This document shows, piece after piece, positions 42,821 to 56,298 of a stretch of 64,000 nucleotides of DNA; the stretch's first letter is position 1; every line of letters begins with the position of its first letter. The notes beneath the pieces are model-generated. The model was given only the letters and a program-made list of their open reading frames with translations, ran no database searches and was not told where the DNA came from. The position numbers and the translations under genes were made by a program. Source of the stretch: Numenius arquata. Its lineage: Eukaryota; Chordata; Aves; Charadriiformes; Scolopacidae. The stretch lies in the NCBI RefSeq assembly GCF_964106895.1, contig NW_027415351.1, positions 124,001-188,000 of the forward strand, read 5' to 3'.

Positions 42821-45452
42821 AGATGGGGACTACCTCTGGACACGTGTTAATCCCGGTCAGGTGTCCTCGGGATACAGATGGTCTGCGCTTCCTGCTCTGA
42901 CAAGACAGAAGCGATGAGCTTCAGGATGAGCTCCTGAAGACAAGAAAGAGGCCAGGTGCCGGGGTTCTTGTCTCTTTGTTTGTTTGTTTGTTTGTTTGTT
43001 TTGGGCGGGGGGTGGCGGGCGGGCGGGCGGGCGTGTGGCTTCCAAAACAGGGTGCGCGGTTGACTGCAGGTGGCAGCCTGCAGAGCTCTTTTGCTGCCTG
43101 ACTTCGCCTTTTCTTTGTCACTCCTCTTTCATGGCATCTGCGCTGAAAGCCGGGGCGGTCAACGAAGAGACGTGGACAAAACGGGACGAACCGGCGCCGC
43201 TTCTGCCTGTTTTCCAGGCTTTGCCACGAACCAAGGAGCATCATCAGCCTCGTCACTGGTGGCGGCGAGTCCTGAGGTGGCTTAGGTGAGTCGAGCCTTC
43301 CAGGAACGTCCGTTGTCCGTAGCCTACGGCGTGTCATTTGGACGTCAGTCGGAAGGAGGTTTCCCTTTCTGAAAGGGCACCGGTTTCTCGTGCCAAGCGG
43401 TTGCCTCTCCTGAAGTTCCCACGAGAGGGGATCCTCGGAGACGATGCGCTGGGCAGCAGAAGTCATCAGCGAGGAGACGTCGCGCGCTCTATTAAATAGG
43501 GACAAAAAGAAAGACGATGTCCTTCCAAAGGCCCGAGCGCGGCACCTCTTCCGACGGCCGATGGCATGGCCGGCCTTTGGGCTCTGGGTCCCCCGTAACA
43601 GCGGGGACACGGCCAAACCCTGTTCCTCTGCGTGTTCGGCACAGCCAAAAGCCTTGGCCGGTCCGCCGGTCGTTTTCGGTAGCCTGGTGGACTGCGGCAC
43701 CGGGGATTGGATTTCCCCCCGCCAAAAGTACAGCCGTTTGGGGAATCTCTTACCTTCCTGGTTTTTTCTATCGTAAAGGAGACTTTAAAAAAAGGGTTAA
43801 AGTCGTATAACGTGCAAACTGACTTGCAGGCTTTAAACGGCAACCGTCCACCGGCTGTAGCCTACAGCGTCTTAGGCGTCCCTAAGCGGCGAGGTATTTG
43901 TTCCAAATCTTTGAAAAGAGAGGCGACTGAAGGTAACGGGTTGGGTTTTTGGTTGGGTTTTTTTTCTAGTTTTTTTGTTTTTTGTTTTTCCCCCCCCTTT
44001 TCTTTAGGCGGAGCGCTCTGAAGAACCTGATTTCTGCCTGGCTTTCAGCGGCGCGTTTCCCCGGCAGTGCGGTAGCATCTCTCTCGGGCAGTGCCGCCGG
44101 CCAGATGTCCCTCCTCCTTGGGTAGGAGAGAAAGCAGCCCCCGGTCAAATGACAACTGCGCGTTCTGGAGACGGAGAGCGCAACGGTGGGGGTTCGGAGC
44201 TGTGCCAGTTGAATTCGCGCCGAAGAAAAAGTCCGAGGCTTTTCTAGCGTGAGTATTTTTCTTGGCCGTATCTAAACGCGCGCAGAGCTTTCCAGCGGCA
44301 GGGAAAGGGAAGGGAGGAGGCGCTTCCCCCCAGCGGGCGGAGGGTTTGTTACGCTGTTAGGCTGAGAAGGTGTTGCAAGTGGCACGGGTCAGTCTGAATA
44401 GGGACCTGAAGCGTCGGGATGGCTCCGGCTTTGGCAGGCCGTGCCGTCTTTGGAGCGGAGCTGTTTCCCCGCAATCCTCCTGTAGCTCAGCTCCTGTCCT
44501 GTCCCTCGGCCGGAGGGAATTCCTCTACTCTCTTCGGTGCTCTTTCGTTTGATGATGCTGATCTCCGGTTGGGGTTTGCTGTTTGTTTTGCAGGTGCCTC
44601 GTTGTCCGCGTCTCGTGCTGCTCGACAGATGCCCCGGCCCGGGTTTGCAGCCGGTGGTGGAGCCGCCTGAGGGGAAGGGGCCAGCCCTGGGTCTGGTCGT
44701 TCGGTGCATTTTTTGGGGCGAATTAAAAAAACCGGTGTGTGTGTGGGGGGGGGTGGTGGTGTGATGATGTCATTTGGGGCAGCCGGATGTCAGCGGGGGA
44801 GCGACGGTGCGGCGGAGGAGCAGGTGAGTGGGGGTTAAGTGGGGTTCCCCCCACAAGAGGGTGGGTCACGGCCCCCAAACGCCTGAAAACTTGGTGCGGG
44901 GCAGGTGGTTGGGGTTTTGGGCGGTGGTGTTTAAAAAATGTTAAAAGCTGTATATGCGGGGGTGAGGCACTGGAGTAGAGAACAATCTCTCATTTTTCTG
45001 TGTGTTGAAAAATAATATTCCCTTACGTATATAAAAGGAGTTCCAAATACCAACCCGTATCTCTAAGGATTCTGTATTATTTAATGGGAGTTTAGACGAC
45101 GGAAAGATTTTTGAAAAGATTTATTTATAAAGAGAGATTGAAGCGTCAAAGCGGATGTCTGGACAGGTCGCTAGTCCAATTGGATGTTGTCTATCTATCG
45201 TGCGTGTTAATCTGTAAGTCTAAACAGATGTGACTCTTAGCAGACGTTCTGTCGAAGTGTATCAAGAGCATCCGTTTTCCCTAAGTCTTACCCACGGGTC
45301 GGTCAGTGCGGAGGCGTAAACGCCTGTGCTGTAGATGGTTCCAGACTGCAAAGAGAGCCTATCGCTAGAAGGGATTTCCAAACTGGCCCTCCCCTCTGCT
45401 CTCTCTTGCCGGCGTCCAAGCGCTTTCAAAAGCGCTTTAAGCAGGAGTGTTG

Positions 45453-46308
45453 ATTCCCAGGAGGATAGGGAAGCTCTACAGAGAGACTTAGGTAGATTGG
45501 ATCGTTGGGCCAACATCAGTGGTATGAGTTTCAACAAGGGCAAGTGCCAGGTTCTGCGCGTGGGCCACAATAACCCCGAGCAGCGCTACAGGCTTGGGGA
45601 AATGTGGCTGGAAAACCACCTGGAAGAAAGAGACCTGGGGGTTCTAATGGACAAGCGGCTGAACGTGAGCCGGCAGTGTGCCCAGGTGGCCACGAAAGCC
45701 AACGGCATCCTGGCTTGTATTAGAAACAGCGTGAGCAGCAGAAGTAGGGAGGCGATTGTGCCCCTGTACTCGGCACTGGTGAGGCCACACCTGGAGTATT
45801 GCGTCCGGTTTTGGGCACCTCAATCCAAGAGAGATGTCGAGGTGCTGGAGCGAGTGCAGAGGAGGGCAACGAAGCTGGTGAAGGGCCTGGAAAACAAATC
45901 CTATGAAGAGCGGTTGAAGGAGCTGGGACTGTTTAGTATGAGGAAGAGGGGGCTGAGGGGAGACCTCGTCACTCTCTAAAACTACTTGAAAGGACACTGT
46001 AGAGAGGTCGGTGCTGGTCTCTTGGCACGGGTAGGTAATGACAGAACGAGAGGGAACGGCTTCAAGCTCCAACAGGGTAGGTTTAGACTGGACATTAGGA
46101 AAGAATGTTTCACAGAGGGAGTGGTCGGGCATTGGAACAGGCTACCCAGGGAGGTGGTCGAGTCACCATCCCTGGATGTGTTTAAGAACCGTCGAGATGT
46201 GGTGTTGGGGGATATGGTGTAGGGGAGAACTTTGTAGAGTAGGGTAGATGGTTGGACTCGATGATGCCAAGGGTCTCTTGCAACCTAGACGATTCTATGA
46301 TTCTATGA
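45453..46308 (+). mobile_element. CR1 LINE 3' end, plus strand, U5
   Basis: Same insertion and same breaks as in U3. Confidence 0.92.
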
Positions 46309-46750
46309 AAAGCAGCCCCTTCCCCCGTTTCCCCTCCCGCCCTGGGGAGCTGGATCGGTGCAGCGGGACAGGAGGAAAAAAACGCAGCCCCGTTTTCCTG
46401 CAGGGACGCAAAGCTCCCCGATGTCTCTGTGGTGGATAAGGCGGCACCCCCGCCTGCCTTCCTGGACGCCGGCGGACTGGCTGCTGTCGCCCCCACGGCC
46501 CCCGGGGCCACGCGCAGAGCGCCGCGGCGTCCCTGGGGCTGGTTGCGGGGCGAACACCGGAGGTTTTTGGCGCCGAGGCGACGGCTGCGGCTGCCCGGAC
46601 TGCGAGCGGGGACAGGGCAGAGAGCGGGAAGGCCTGCCCGCCGGTAAGTGGTCACGGTCCCTGGGTGGAGGGAAGCGGGCTGAGAGCGGTCACCGCTCAT
46701 GGCCCCGGTGAGGTCTCAGAGGGGGACAAGGAAGGGGGCGTGGGCGTGGG

Positions 46751-47503
46751 CGCTGTCCGGCTGCCCGGTGCTTTCCGGCCGCTGCGGACCGGTCCGCAGC
46801 GATTTCTGGGCTGGCCGCCGTTTTCCCCCGGCCCCCTCCGGTTCCGGAGCGGCTCGGCCCGCCCATACCGCGCGCCCATTGGTCGCGGTGCCGTAAGCGG
46901 CGTCCGTCCTCTAGGAGCCCCCGTCCCATTGGTCGGTCGCGCCGTCAATCTCCAGCGCCTCCCAGTCCGGCCAATCGGAGCGCGGCAGGCGATCCGACCA
47001 ATCGGAGCGGGGCGGTCGCGTTGTGATTGGCTCGTCCTCCTGTCAATCCGCCCGGGGGCGGTTGCCATGGTGAGGAAGCCCCGCCCGGTCGCGCATGCGC
47101 AGTAGTAAGGACGGCGCCGCCCTCACTACTGCGCATGCGCCACAGGGCGGGGCGTCCTCACCATGGCAACCGCCCCCTGGCGGATTGACAGGAAGACGAG
47201 CCAATCACAGCGCGACCGCCGCGCTCCGATTGGTCGGATCGCCTGCCGCGCTCCGATTGGCCGGGGTGGGAGGCGCTGAAGATTGACGGCGCGACCGACC
47301 AATGGGACGGGCTCCCCGAGGACGGAAGCCGCTTCCGGCGCCGTGACCAATGGGCGCGCCGCATGGGCGGGCCGAGCCGCTCCGGAAGCGGAGGGGGCCG
47401 GGGGAAAATGGCGGCGCGCGCAGAAGCGGCTGCGGCGCGGCGCGGACCGCACCGCACCGCACCGGACCGGCGCGGGCGGAAAGCACCGGGCAGCCGGACA
47501 GCG
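46751..47503. promoter_or_regulatory. Palindromic CpG island, U5
   Basis: Same structure as in U4. Confidence 0.75.
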
Positions 47504-47590
47504 TCGCGGTGCCGCTGGACAGCGTCGCGGTGCCGCTGGACAGCGTCGCGGTGCCGCTGGACAGCGTCGCGAGGCAGCTGGACAGCGTCG
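47497..47590. repeat. 21-bp VNTR, U5 (4.5 copies)
   Basis: Same arrangement as U2. Confidence 0.95.
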
Positions 47591-48587
47591 AGGCCAGCGG
47601 GGGGGCGCGGGGAAGGCGGCCGGGGTCCCGAGGCGGCTCCGAGGGGAGACGGCGTTGCGGGGGGGCGGGCTGAGGCGTCTGGGGAGGTGCTCGCGGCTCC
47701 CGGGGCTGGCAAACGGGCTCGCGTGGCTGGTGTTGGGGCTTCAGCCGGAGAGGGAGTCGTGTGGCTTTGGGCTGAGGGGCGGGGGTGGAGTCCGGCGTTT
47801 TGGGGACTCGCGCAGAGGCTCAGCGGCTGGGTTTTGGGGCTCGGAAGGGGGCAGTAAGTGATGCGGTTCGGGGGCGGAGAGCAGAAGCCGTTTTGGCTGG
47901 TTCTGCAGGGGGGGTGGGCAGGAGGGTGTTGGGGGCTGCGGGGGAAAGCAGGGGCTGGGCGGGCTGCGGGGTGCTCAAACAGCAGGTGAGGTTTTCAAAT
48001 CTGCAACTTGTAACTGTTGCAGCTTTATTCTGGCTTCCTCCATTTTTGCAAAAGCTTCTGTTGCTAGACAGAGCATTCCTCTGTGTATCAGCTACTTGAG
48101 CTAGTTTATTTCAATGCGTCTGATCAGGTTTGTCTGTTGAGCAAAGTGGCATTTAAAGGTGACGTTTCACCGGATGCCAGCGGCTGTGCCTTATTTCCAG
48201 TATAAAGATGTATTCCCCAAATATCAGAGTGGGATATAACAACTGCAGCTGGTCAAAAGTAACACTGAAATGCAAAATTTAGAATTTCTTTTTTCCCATT
48301 GGCTCCTCCTCAGTATGAACACAAAGTTAATTTCTATTCTTAATTCCTATTTATGCTACATATATGAAGGATGAACGCGAGGAAAGGAGACCATAAAATA
48401 CTGGCCTATTGCTATTTGTATGCTGTGCTTTGAACAGAAGAGACAAAACTGTCCTTTTTGTGAAATAATACTGGCTGTATCAGTGCCGTCCTCGTGTTTT
48501 TATTCAAAAATGTGAGATTTGTTGCCCCGAATGGTGAGAGTAGTTTTTGTTAATGGAAGTCGCAAGAGGTTCTGCCACCTTAAAAAC

Positions 48588-49231
48588 CATAGAATCGTAG
48601 AATGGTTAGAATTGGAAGGGACCTTCAAGATCATCGTGTTGCAGCCCCCCTGCCTTGGGCAGGGACGCCTCCACTAGAGCGGGTTGCTCAAAGCCCCGTC
48701 CAGCCTGGCCTTAAACACTTCCAGGGATGGGGCATCCACAGCTTCCCCGGGCAACCTGTTCCAGTGCCTCACCACCCTCACGGTAAAGAATTTCCTCCTA
48801 ACATCTAGTCTGAATCTCCCCTCTTCCGATTTAAAACCGTTACCCCTTGTCCTGTCGCTACCTTTCCCGACAGAGAGTCCCTCTCCGGCTCTCCCGTAGG
48901 CTCCCTTCAGATATTGGAAGGCTGCTCTGAGGTCTCCCCGGAGCCTTCTCTTCTCCAGGCTGAACAACCCCAGCTCTCTCAGTCTCTCTTCACAGGGGAG
49001 GTGCTCCGTCCCTCCGATGGTTTTCGTGGCCCTCCGCTGGGCCCCTTCCAACAGGTCCACGTCCTTCCCGTGTCGAGGACTCCAAAGCTGGACACCGTAC
49101 TCCAGGTGGGGTCTCGCGTGCGCAGAGTAGAGGGGGGTAGAATCGCCTCCCGTGACCCGCTGGCCACGCTTCTCTTGATGCAGCCCAGGGTGGGGTTGGC
49201 TTTCTGGGCTGCCAGCGCGCGTTGCCGGCTC
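48588..49231 (-). mobile_element. CR1 LINE 3' end, minus strand, U5
   Basis: Same insertion as in U2. Confidence 0.93.
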
Positions 49232-49363
49232 GTACTGACGTGTAATAATGCTACTGATGTACCGTTAGCAGCCTCGTGTTAAAAGAAGCAAGAAGCTGTA
49301 ATATCCTTAATTTAGACAGTTTTTACGTGAAATGGTGCATCCTCACTGTTTTGTCACTTTCAG

Positions 49364-49483
49364 GAGCGAGCAATTGACCGAGAGCACGAGAGAGACCTTT
49401 TCCAGCAAGAGATAGGGAAGCCGGAACAACAGCTTAAGGTTCCACAAAGGATTCGGCCTGTCAGCGAGCATCAAACCGGAGAG
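49364..49483 (+). pseudogene. AKAP9-like: AKAP9-like exon A, U5
   Basis: Open, with the same splice sites as U1. Exon B of U6 follows at 51367. Confidence 0.65.
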
Positions 49484-51366
49484 GTAACGCGCGCTATTGC
49501 TTGTACTCAAGGGATCTAAATGGTACGCTGACAGCCGTTCGGATACCCTAGGGAAGCTGTTTTATGGTGTCCCTAACCTGCATCCGTTCGCAAGGCAGGA
49601 AAGGAAATCCCCCGAGATGAAAGGCTACGGTGTCGGGGGAACGTGGGGAAAGTGTGTTCTGGGTGTTTTTTGAGTCGGTCGGTTGGATGTTTTTAGTAGC
49701 AGACACACAGAAGCCTCGTAACTTTCAAAAAGACTCCCTCGCGTAACTTAATTTAGAAAATGGGGTTTTCAAAAGCCCGTGGAAACATTCAGGACTCCTG
49801 TAGCGATTCCCCCTGCTCTTGCGTCCTTTTGTGACATCCTGTTGGTAGCACAGGTACGGGCACCGCAGGAACGCAGTGACCAAGGGGTCACAGCCGAGAC
49901 GTAGCGGCGCTCTCTGCGTGCGCCTCCCCGGGAGACGTCTGTCTCCCCTGAAACAATCTGGTGACCGCAGAAGGGCAGCTCGAGGAAGTCACAGCAACCT
50001 CTTAGGCCCAGCAAAAGCCAGAAAAGCGACAGCGGTGCAAACGCTGTGTATTGTGAAGCTTTTTGCCTGTTTTGTTTGGTGACCTTTGGGTCAATTAAAC
50101 TGCATTTTATTTTTTGGTGGGTTTTCTCCTGTCTTGCTTTTAGAGCAAGGCTGATATTTTTGCGTGATTCTCTCGCCCGATTTTCAGTCTTCAGCTTCTT
50201 CTCAGGTGGCACTGCGATTTTCAAAGAAAAGCTCTTCCTTTCGGTTCAGTTCAGTTGCTGTCGTTCGGTTCTTAAATGGTAGCAACGTTTAGTATTCTAT
50301 ATTAGATAGTTTATGACCACAGACAGTAATGGGACATACATGGATAGACGTGAAATGTAAGTTGTCAAAATATTTATTGCCCTACAATTCTCGGAGGTAG
50401 GGGTGTGTTTCCTGGGGTTTCAAAATCTATTTCACTAAAAAGGTTTGTAACAAATCCTGCAAAGTGTTCAGCCCGTACCGGGCGACCTGGCTGTCGTCAG
50501 CCTGTGCGTACAAGGAGTGGTGGGCCATTAGCCGAATGTGTGTTAACCGACACGCGTGGAGCAATTCCGCATCCGTCTGCTTCTGTGGCAAAGCGGGTGC
50601 CCGCTCCTGTCCTACGGACACGTTCCACAGAGGGGGGAGGCACAATTAGTTTTCCTGAATCCGGGATGTTCGTTTTGAGTTCGTTTTGTGATGCGTCTCC
50701 TCATAATTTGAGGCATGGGCAGCGTGTGAATTCCTAGTTAAAATTCTCACAGTTAAAAAGGCAAAACTTCTCCCGAGAAAAAAAATTTCAAATTTGATTG
50801 CATAATGAAACGAGGCCTGTTTTTCTGCACAGAAACGATTTGTGGGAATCGTCCTGAATTACAAGCGTGTATACCCAGATGTGTACACTCCAAGTTGGCA
50901 GATAGGCTGCAGCAGAAATGTAAAGCATGCTTTAAGGTGAAAGATGGCTGTAACTGTGATGAAAACTTTAAGGTTCGTACTAGATGCTTTTAAAGTAGGA
51001 TTTTTCACAGGCAGGCGCAGCGGCAATTTTAGAGCCGAGTGGTGCCGAATATTATCCATTTACAGACAGAATTCTCGGTACTGTCTTAGATTTACATCGA
51101 ATTTCTATCAAATGAGCCACCTAGCCTTCCTATATAGTATATTTTGGTGCCCCGATATTACTTGGCGTATTTCATAAGTATACCTTTTATGGCCGTTTCT
51201 CGTGCTTTTCCGAGAGAGCTGCTTTACTTTTTCATAGTTGCACGGTTTTTGAATGCCTCTTCTGCCTTTCAGATCTTCTCTTTCTCCTACGCCTTAAATA
51301 CTCGTACAAGAACAAGCAGAAAATGTTATGTGCAGCTGTAACGTGCTTTGGGGTTTTTTTTGGTAG

Positions 51367-51486
51367 GATGAAATGGAAATACTGGGACTGGCGATCCAGA
51401 AGTCTGAAGAAGCCACCGTAAAGGACCGTCCCAGTGACTACCGTCGAGTTAGGATTATTAAAAGCACCAAAGCGACACGCTCGTAG
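51367..51486 (+). pseudogene. AKAP9-like: AKAP9-like exon B fragment, U6
   Basis: Same frame, acceptor and terminal stop as in U3. Confidence 0.55.
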
Positions 51487-54118
51487 AGATGGGGACTACC
51501 TCTGGACACGTGTTAATCCCGGTCAGGTGTCCTCGGGATACAGATGGTCTGCGCTTCCTGCTCTGACAAGACAGAAGCGATGAGCTTCAGGATGAGCTCC
51601 TGAAGACAAGAAAGAGGCCAGGTGCCGGGGTTCTTGTCTCTTTGTTTGTTTGTTTGTTTGTTTGTTTTGGGCGGGGGGTGGCGGGCGGGCGGGCGGGCGT
51701 GTGGCTTCCAAAACAGGGTGCGCGGTTGACTGCAGGTGGCAGCCTGCAGAGCTCTTTTGCTGCCTGACTTCGCCTTTTCTTTGTCACTCCTCTTTCATGG
51801 CATCTGCGCTGAAAGCCGGGGCGGTCAACGAAGAGACGTGGACAAAACGGGACGAACCGGCGCCGCTTCTGCCTGTTTTCCAGGCTTTGCCACGAACCAA
51901 GGAGCATCATCAGCCTCGTCACTGGTGGCGGCGAGTCCTGAGGTGGCTTAGGTGAGTCGAGCCTTCCAGGAACGTCCGTTGTCCGTAGCCTACGGCGTGT
52001 CATTTGGACGTCAGTCGGAAGGAGGTTTCCCTTTCTGAAAGGGCACCGGTTTCTCGTGCCAAGCGGTTGCCTCTCCTGAAGTTCCCACGAGAGGGGATCC
52101 TCGGAGACGATGCGCTGGGCAGCAGAAGTCATCAGCGAGGAGACGTCGCGCGCTCTATTAAATAGGGACAAAAAGAAAGACGATGTCCTTCCAAAGGCCC
52201 GAGCGCGGCACCTCTTCCGACGGCCGATGGCATGGCCGGCCTTTGGGCTCTGGGTCCCCCGTAACAGCGGGGACACGGCCAAACCCTGTTCCTCTGCGTG
52301 TTCGGCACAGCCAAAAGCCTTGGCCGGTCCGCCGGTCGTTTTCGGTAGCCTGGTGGACTGCGGCACCGGGGATTGGATTTCCCCCCGCCAAAAGTACAGC
52401 CGTTTGGGGAATCTCTTACCTTCCTGGTTTTTTCTATCGTAAAGGAGACTTTAAAAAAAGGGTTAAAGTCGTATAACGTGCAAACTGACTTGCAGGCTTT
52501 AAACGGCAACCGTCCACCGGCTGTAGCCTACAGCGTCTTAGGCGTCCCTAAGCGGCGAGGTATTTGTTCCAAATCTTTGAAAAGAGAGGCGACTGAAGGT
52601 AACGGGTTGGGTTTTTGGTTGGGTTTTTTTTCTAGTTTTTTTGTTTTTTGTTTTTCCCCCCCCTTTTCTTTAGGCGGAGCGCTCTGAAGAACCTGATTTC
52701 TGCCTGGCTTTCAGCGGCGCGTTTCCCCGGCAGTGCGGTAGCATCTCTCTCGGGCAGTGCCGCCGGCCAGATGTCCCTCCTCCTTGGGTAGGAGAGAAAG
52801 CAGCCCCCGGTCAAATGACAACTGCGCGTTCTGGAGACGGAGAGCGCAACGGTGGGGGTTCGGAGCTGTGCCAGTTGAATTCGCGCCGAAGAAAAAGTCC
52901 GAGGCTTTTCTAGCGTGAGTATTTTTCTTGGCCGTATCTAAACGCGCGCAGAGCTTTCCAGCGGCAGGGAAAGGGAAGGGAGGAGGCGCTTCCCCCCAGC
53001 GAGCGGAGGGTTTGTTACGCTGTTAGGCTGAGAAGGTGTTGCAAGTGGCACGGGTCAGTCTGAATAGGGACCTGAAGCGTCGGGATGGCTCCGGCTTTGG
53101 CAGGCCGTGCCGTCTTTGGAGCGGAGCTGTTTCCCCGCAATCCTCCTGTAGCTCAGCTCCTGTCCTGTCCCTCGGCCGGAGGGAATTCCTCTACTCTCTT
53201 CGGTGCTCTTTCGTTTGATGATGCTGATCTCCGGTTGGGGTTTGCTGTTTGTTTTGCAGGTGCCTCGTTGTCCGCGTCTCGTGCTGCTCGACAGATGCCC
53301 CGGCCCGGGTTTGCAGCCGGTGGTGGAGCCGCCTGAGGGGAAGGGGCCAGCCCTGGGTCTGGTCGTTCGGTGCATTTTTTGGGGCGAATTAAAAAAACCG
53401 GTGTGTGTGTGGGGGGGGGTGGTGGTGTGATGATGTCATTTGGGGCAGCCGGATGTCAGCGGGGGAGCGACGGTGCGGCGGAGGAGCAGGTGAGTGGGGG
53501 TTAAGTGGGGTTCCCCCCACAAGAGGGTGGGTCACGGCCCCCAAACGCCTGAAAACTTGGTGCGGGGCAGGTGGTTGGGGTTTTGGGCGGTGGTGTTTAA
53601 AAAATGTTAAAAGCTGTATATGCGGGGGTGAGGCACTGGAGTAGAGAACAATCTCTCATTTTTCTGTGTGTTGAAAAATAATATTCCCTTACGTATATAA
53701 AAGGAGTTCCAAATACCAACCCGTATCTCTAAGGATTCTGTATTATTTAATGGGAGTTTAGACGACGGAAAGATTTTTGAAAAGATTTATTTATAAAGAG
53801 AGATTGAAGCGTCAAAGCGGATGTCTGGACAGGTCGCTAGTCCAATTGGATGTTGTCTATCTATCGTGCGTGTTAATCTGTAAGTCTAAACAGATGTGAC
53901 TCTTAGCAGACGTTCTGTCGAAGTGTATCAAGAGCATCCGTTTTCCCTAAGTCTTACCCACGGGTCGGTCAGTGCGGAGGCGTAAACGCCTGTGCTGTAG
54001 ATGGTTCCAGACTGCAAAGAGAGCCTATCGCTAGAAGGGATTTCCAAACTGGCCCTCCCCTCTGCTCTCTCTTGCCGGCGTCCAAGCGCTTTCAAAAGCG
54101 CTTTAAGCAGGAGTGTTG

Positions 54119-54974
54119 ATTCCCAGGAGGATAGGGAAGCTCTACAGAGAGACTTAGGTAGATTGGATCGTTGGGCCAACATCAGTGGTATGAGTTTCAA
54201 CAAGGGCAAGTGCCAGGTTCTGCGCGTGGGCCACAATAACCCCGAGCAGCGCTACAGGCTTGGGGAAATGTGGCTGGAAAACCACCTGGAAGAAAGAGAC
54301 CTGGGGGTTCTAATGGACAAGCGGCTGAACGTGAGCCGGCAGTGTGCCCAGGTGGCCACGAAAGCCAACGGCATCCTGGCTTGTATTAGAAACAGCGTGA
54401 GCAGCAGAAGTAGGGAGGCGATTGTGCCCCTGTACTCGGCACTGGTGAGGCCACACCTGGAGTATTGCGTCCGGTTTTGGGCACCTCAATCCAAGAGAGA
54501 TGTCGAGGTGCTGGAGCGAGTGCAGAGGAGGGCAACGAAGCTGGTGAAGGGCCTGGAAAACAAATCCTATGAAGAGCGGTTGAAGGAGCTGGGACTGTTT
54601 AGTATGAGGAAGAGGGGGCTGAGGGGAGACCTCGTCACTCTCTAAAACTACTTGAAAGGACACTGTAGAGAGGTCGGTGCTGGTCTCTTGGCACGGGTAG
54701 GTAATGACAGAACGAGAGGGAACGGCTTCAAGCTCCAACAGGGTAGGTTTAGACTGGACATTAGGAAAGAATGTTTCACAGAGGGAGTGGTCGGGCATTG
54801 GAACAGGCTACCCAGGGAGGTGGTCGAGTCACCATCCCTGGATGTGTTTAAGAACCGTCGAGATGTGGTGTTGGGGGATATGGTGTAGGGGAGAACTTTG
54901 TAGAGTAGGGTAGATGGTTGGACTCGATGATGCCAAGGGTCTCTTGCAACCTAGACGATTCTATGATTCTATGA
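54119..54974 (+). mobile_element. CR1 LINE 3' end, plus strand, U6
   Basis: Same insertion and same breaks as in U3. Confidence 0.92.
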
Positions 54975-55416
54975 AAAGCAGCCCCTTCCCCCGTTTCCCC
55001 TCCCGCCCTGGGGAGCTGGATCGGTGCAGCGGGACAGGAGGAAAAAAACGCAGCCCCGTTTTCCTGCAGGGACGCAAAGCTCCCCGATGTCTCTGTGGTG
55101 GATAAGGCGGCACCCCCGCCTGCCTTCCTGGACGCCGGCGGACTGGCTGCTGTCGCCCCCACGGCCCCCGGGGCCACGCGCAGAGCGCCGCGGCGTCCCT
55201 GGGGCTGGTTGCGGGGCGAACACCGGAGGTTTTTGGCGCCGAGGCGACGGCTGCGGCTGCCCGGACTGCGAGCGGGGACAGGGCAGAGAGCGGGAAGGCC
55301 TGCCCGCCGGTAAGTGGTCACGGTCCCTGGGTGGAGGGAAGCGGGCTGAGAGCGGTCACCGCTCATGGCCCCGGTGAGGTCTCAGAGGGGGACAAGGAAG
55401 GGGGCGTGGGCGTGGG

Positions 55417-56169
55417 CGCTGTCCGGCTGCCCGGTGCTTTCCGGCCGCTGCGGACCGGTCCGCAGCGATTTCTGGGCTGGCCGCCGTTTTCCCCCGGCCC
55501 CCTCCGGTTCCGGAGCGGCTCGGCCCGCCCATACCGCGCGCCCATTGGTCGCGGTGCCGTAAGCGGCGTCCGTCCTCTAGGAGCCCCCGTCCCATTGGTC
55601 GGTCGCGCCGTCAATCTCCAGCGCCTCCCAGTCCGGCCAATCGGAGCGCGGCAGGCGATCCGACCAATCGGAGCGGGGCGGTCGCGTTGTGATTGGCTCG
55701 TCCTCCTGTCAATCCGCCCGGGGGCGGTTGCCATGGTGAGGAAGCCCCGCCCGGTCGCGCATGCGCAGTAGTAAGGACGGCGCCGCCCTCACTACTGCGC
55801 ATGCGCCACAGGGCGGGGCGTCCTCACCATGGCAACCGCCCCCTGGCGGATTGACAGGAAGACGAGCCAATCACAGCGCGACCGCCGCGCTCCGATTGGT
55901 CGGATCGCCTGCCGCGCTCCGATTGGCCGGGGTGGGAGGCGCTGAAGATTGACGGCGCGACCGACCAATGGGACGGGCTCCCCGAGGACGGAAGCCGCTT
56001 CCGGCGCCGTGACCAATGGGCGCGCCGCATGGGCGGGCCGAGCCGCTCCGGAAGCGGAGGGGGCCGGGGGAAAATGGCGGCGCGCGCAGAAGCGGCTGCG
56101 GCGCGGCGCGGACCGCACCGCACCGCACCGGACCGGCGCGGGCGGAAAGCACCGGGCAGCCGGACAGCG
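55417..56169. promoter_or_regulatory. Palindromic CpG island, U6
   Basis: Same structure as in U4. It is followed by the longest VNTR in the window. Confidence 0.75.
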
Positions 56170-56298
56170 TCGCGGTGCCGCTGGACAGCGTCGCGGTGCC
56201 GCTGGACAGCGTCGCGGTGCCGCTGGACAGCGTCGCGGTGCCGCTGGACAGCGTCGCGGTGCCGCTGGACAGCGTCGCGAGGCAGCTGGACAGCGTCG
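56163..56298. repeat. 21-bp VNTR, U6 (6.5 copies)
   Basis: Five standard copies plus the variant copy and a half copy. This accounts exactly for the 42-bp greater length of U6. Confidence 0.95.

Larger units (their letters stand above)
40804..49469 (+). repeat. Macrosatellite unit U5 (8666 bp)
   Basis: Nearly identical to U4 and U6. The A at 41186 is shared only with U6 (49852). All other visible copies have G there. Confidence 0.95.
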
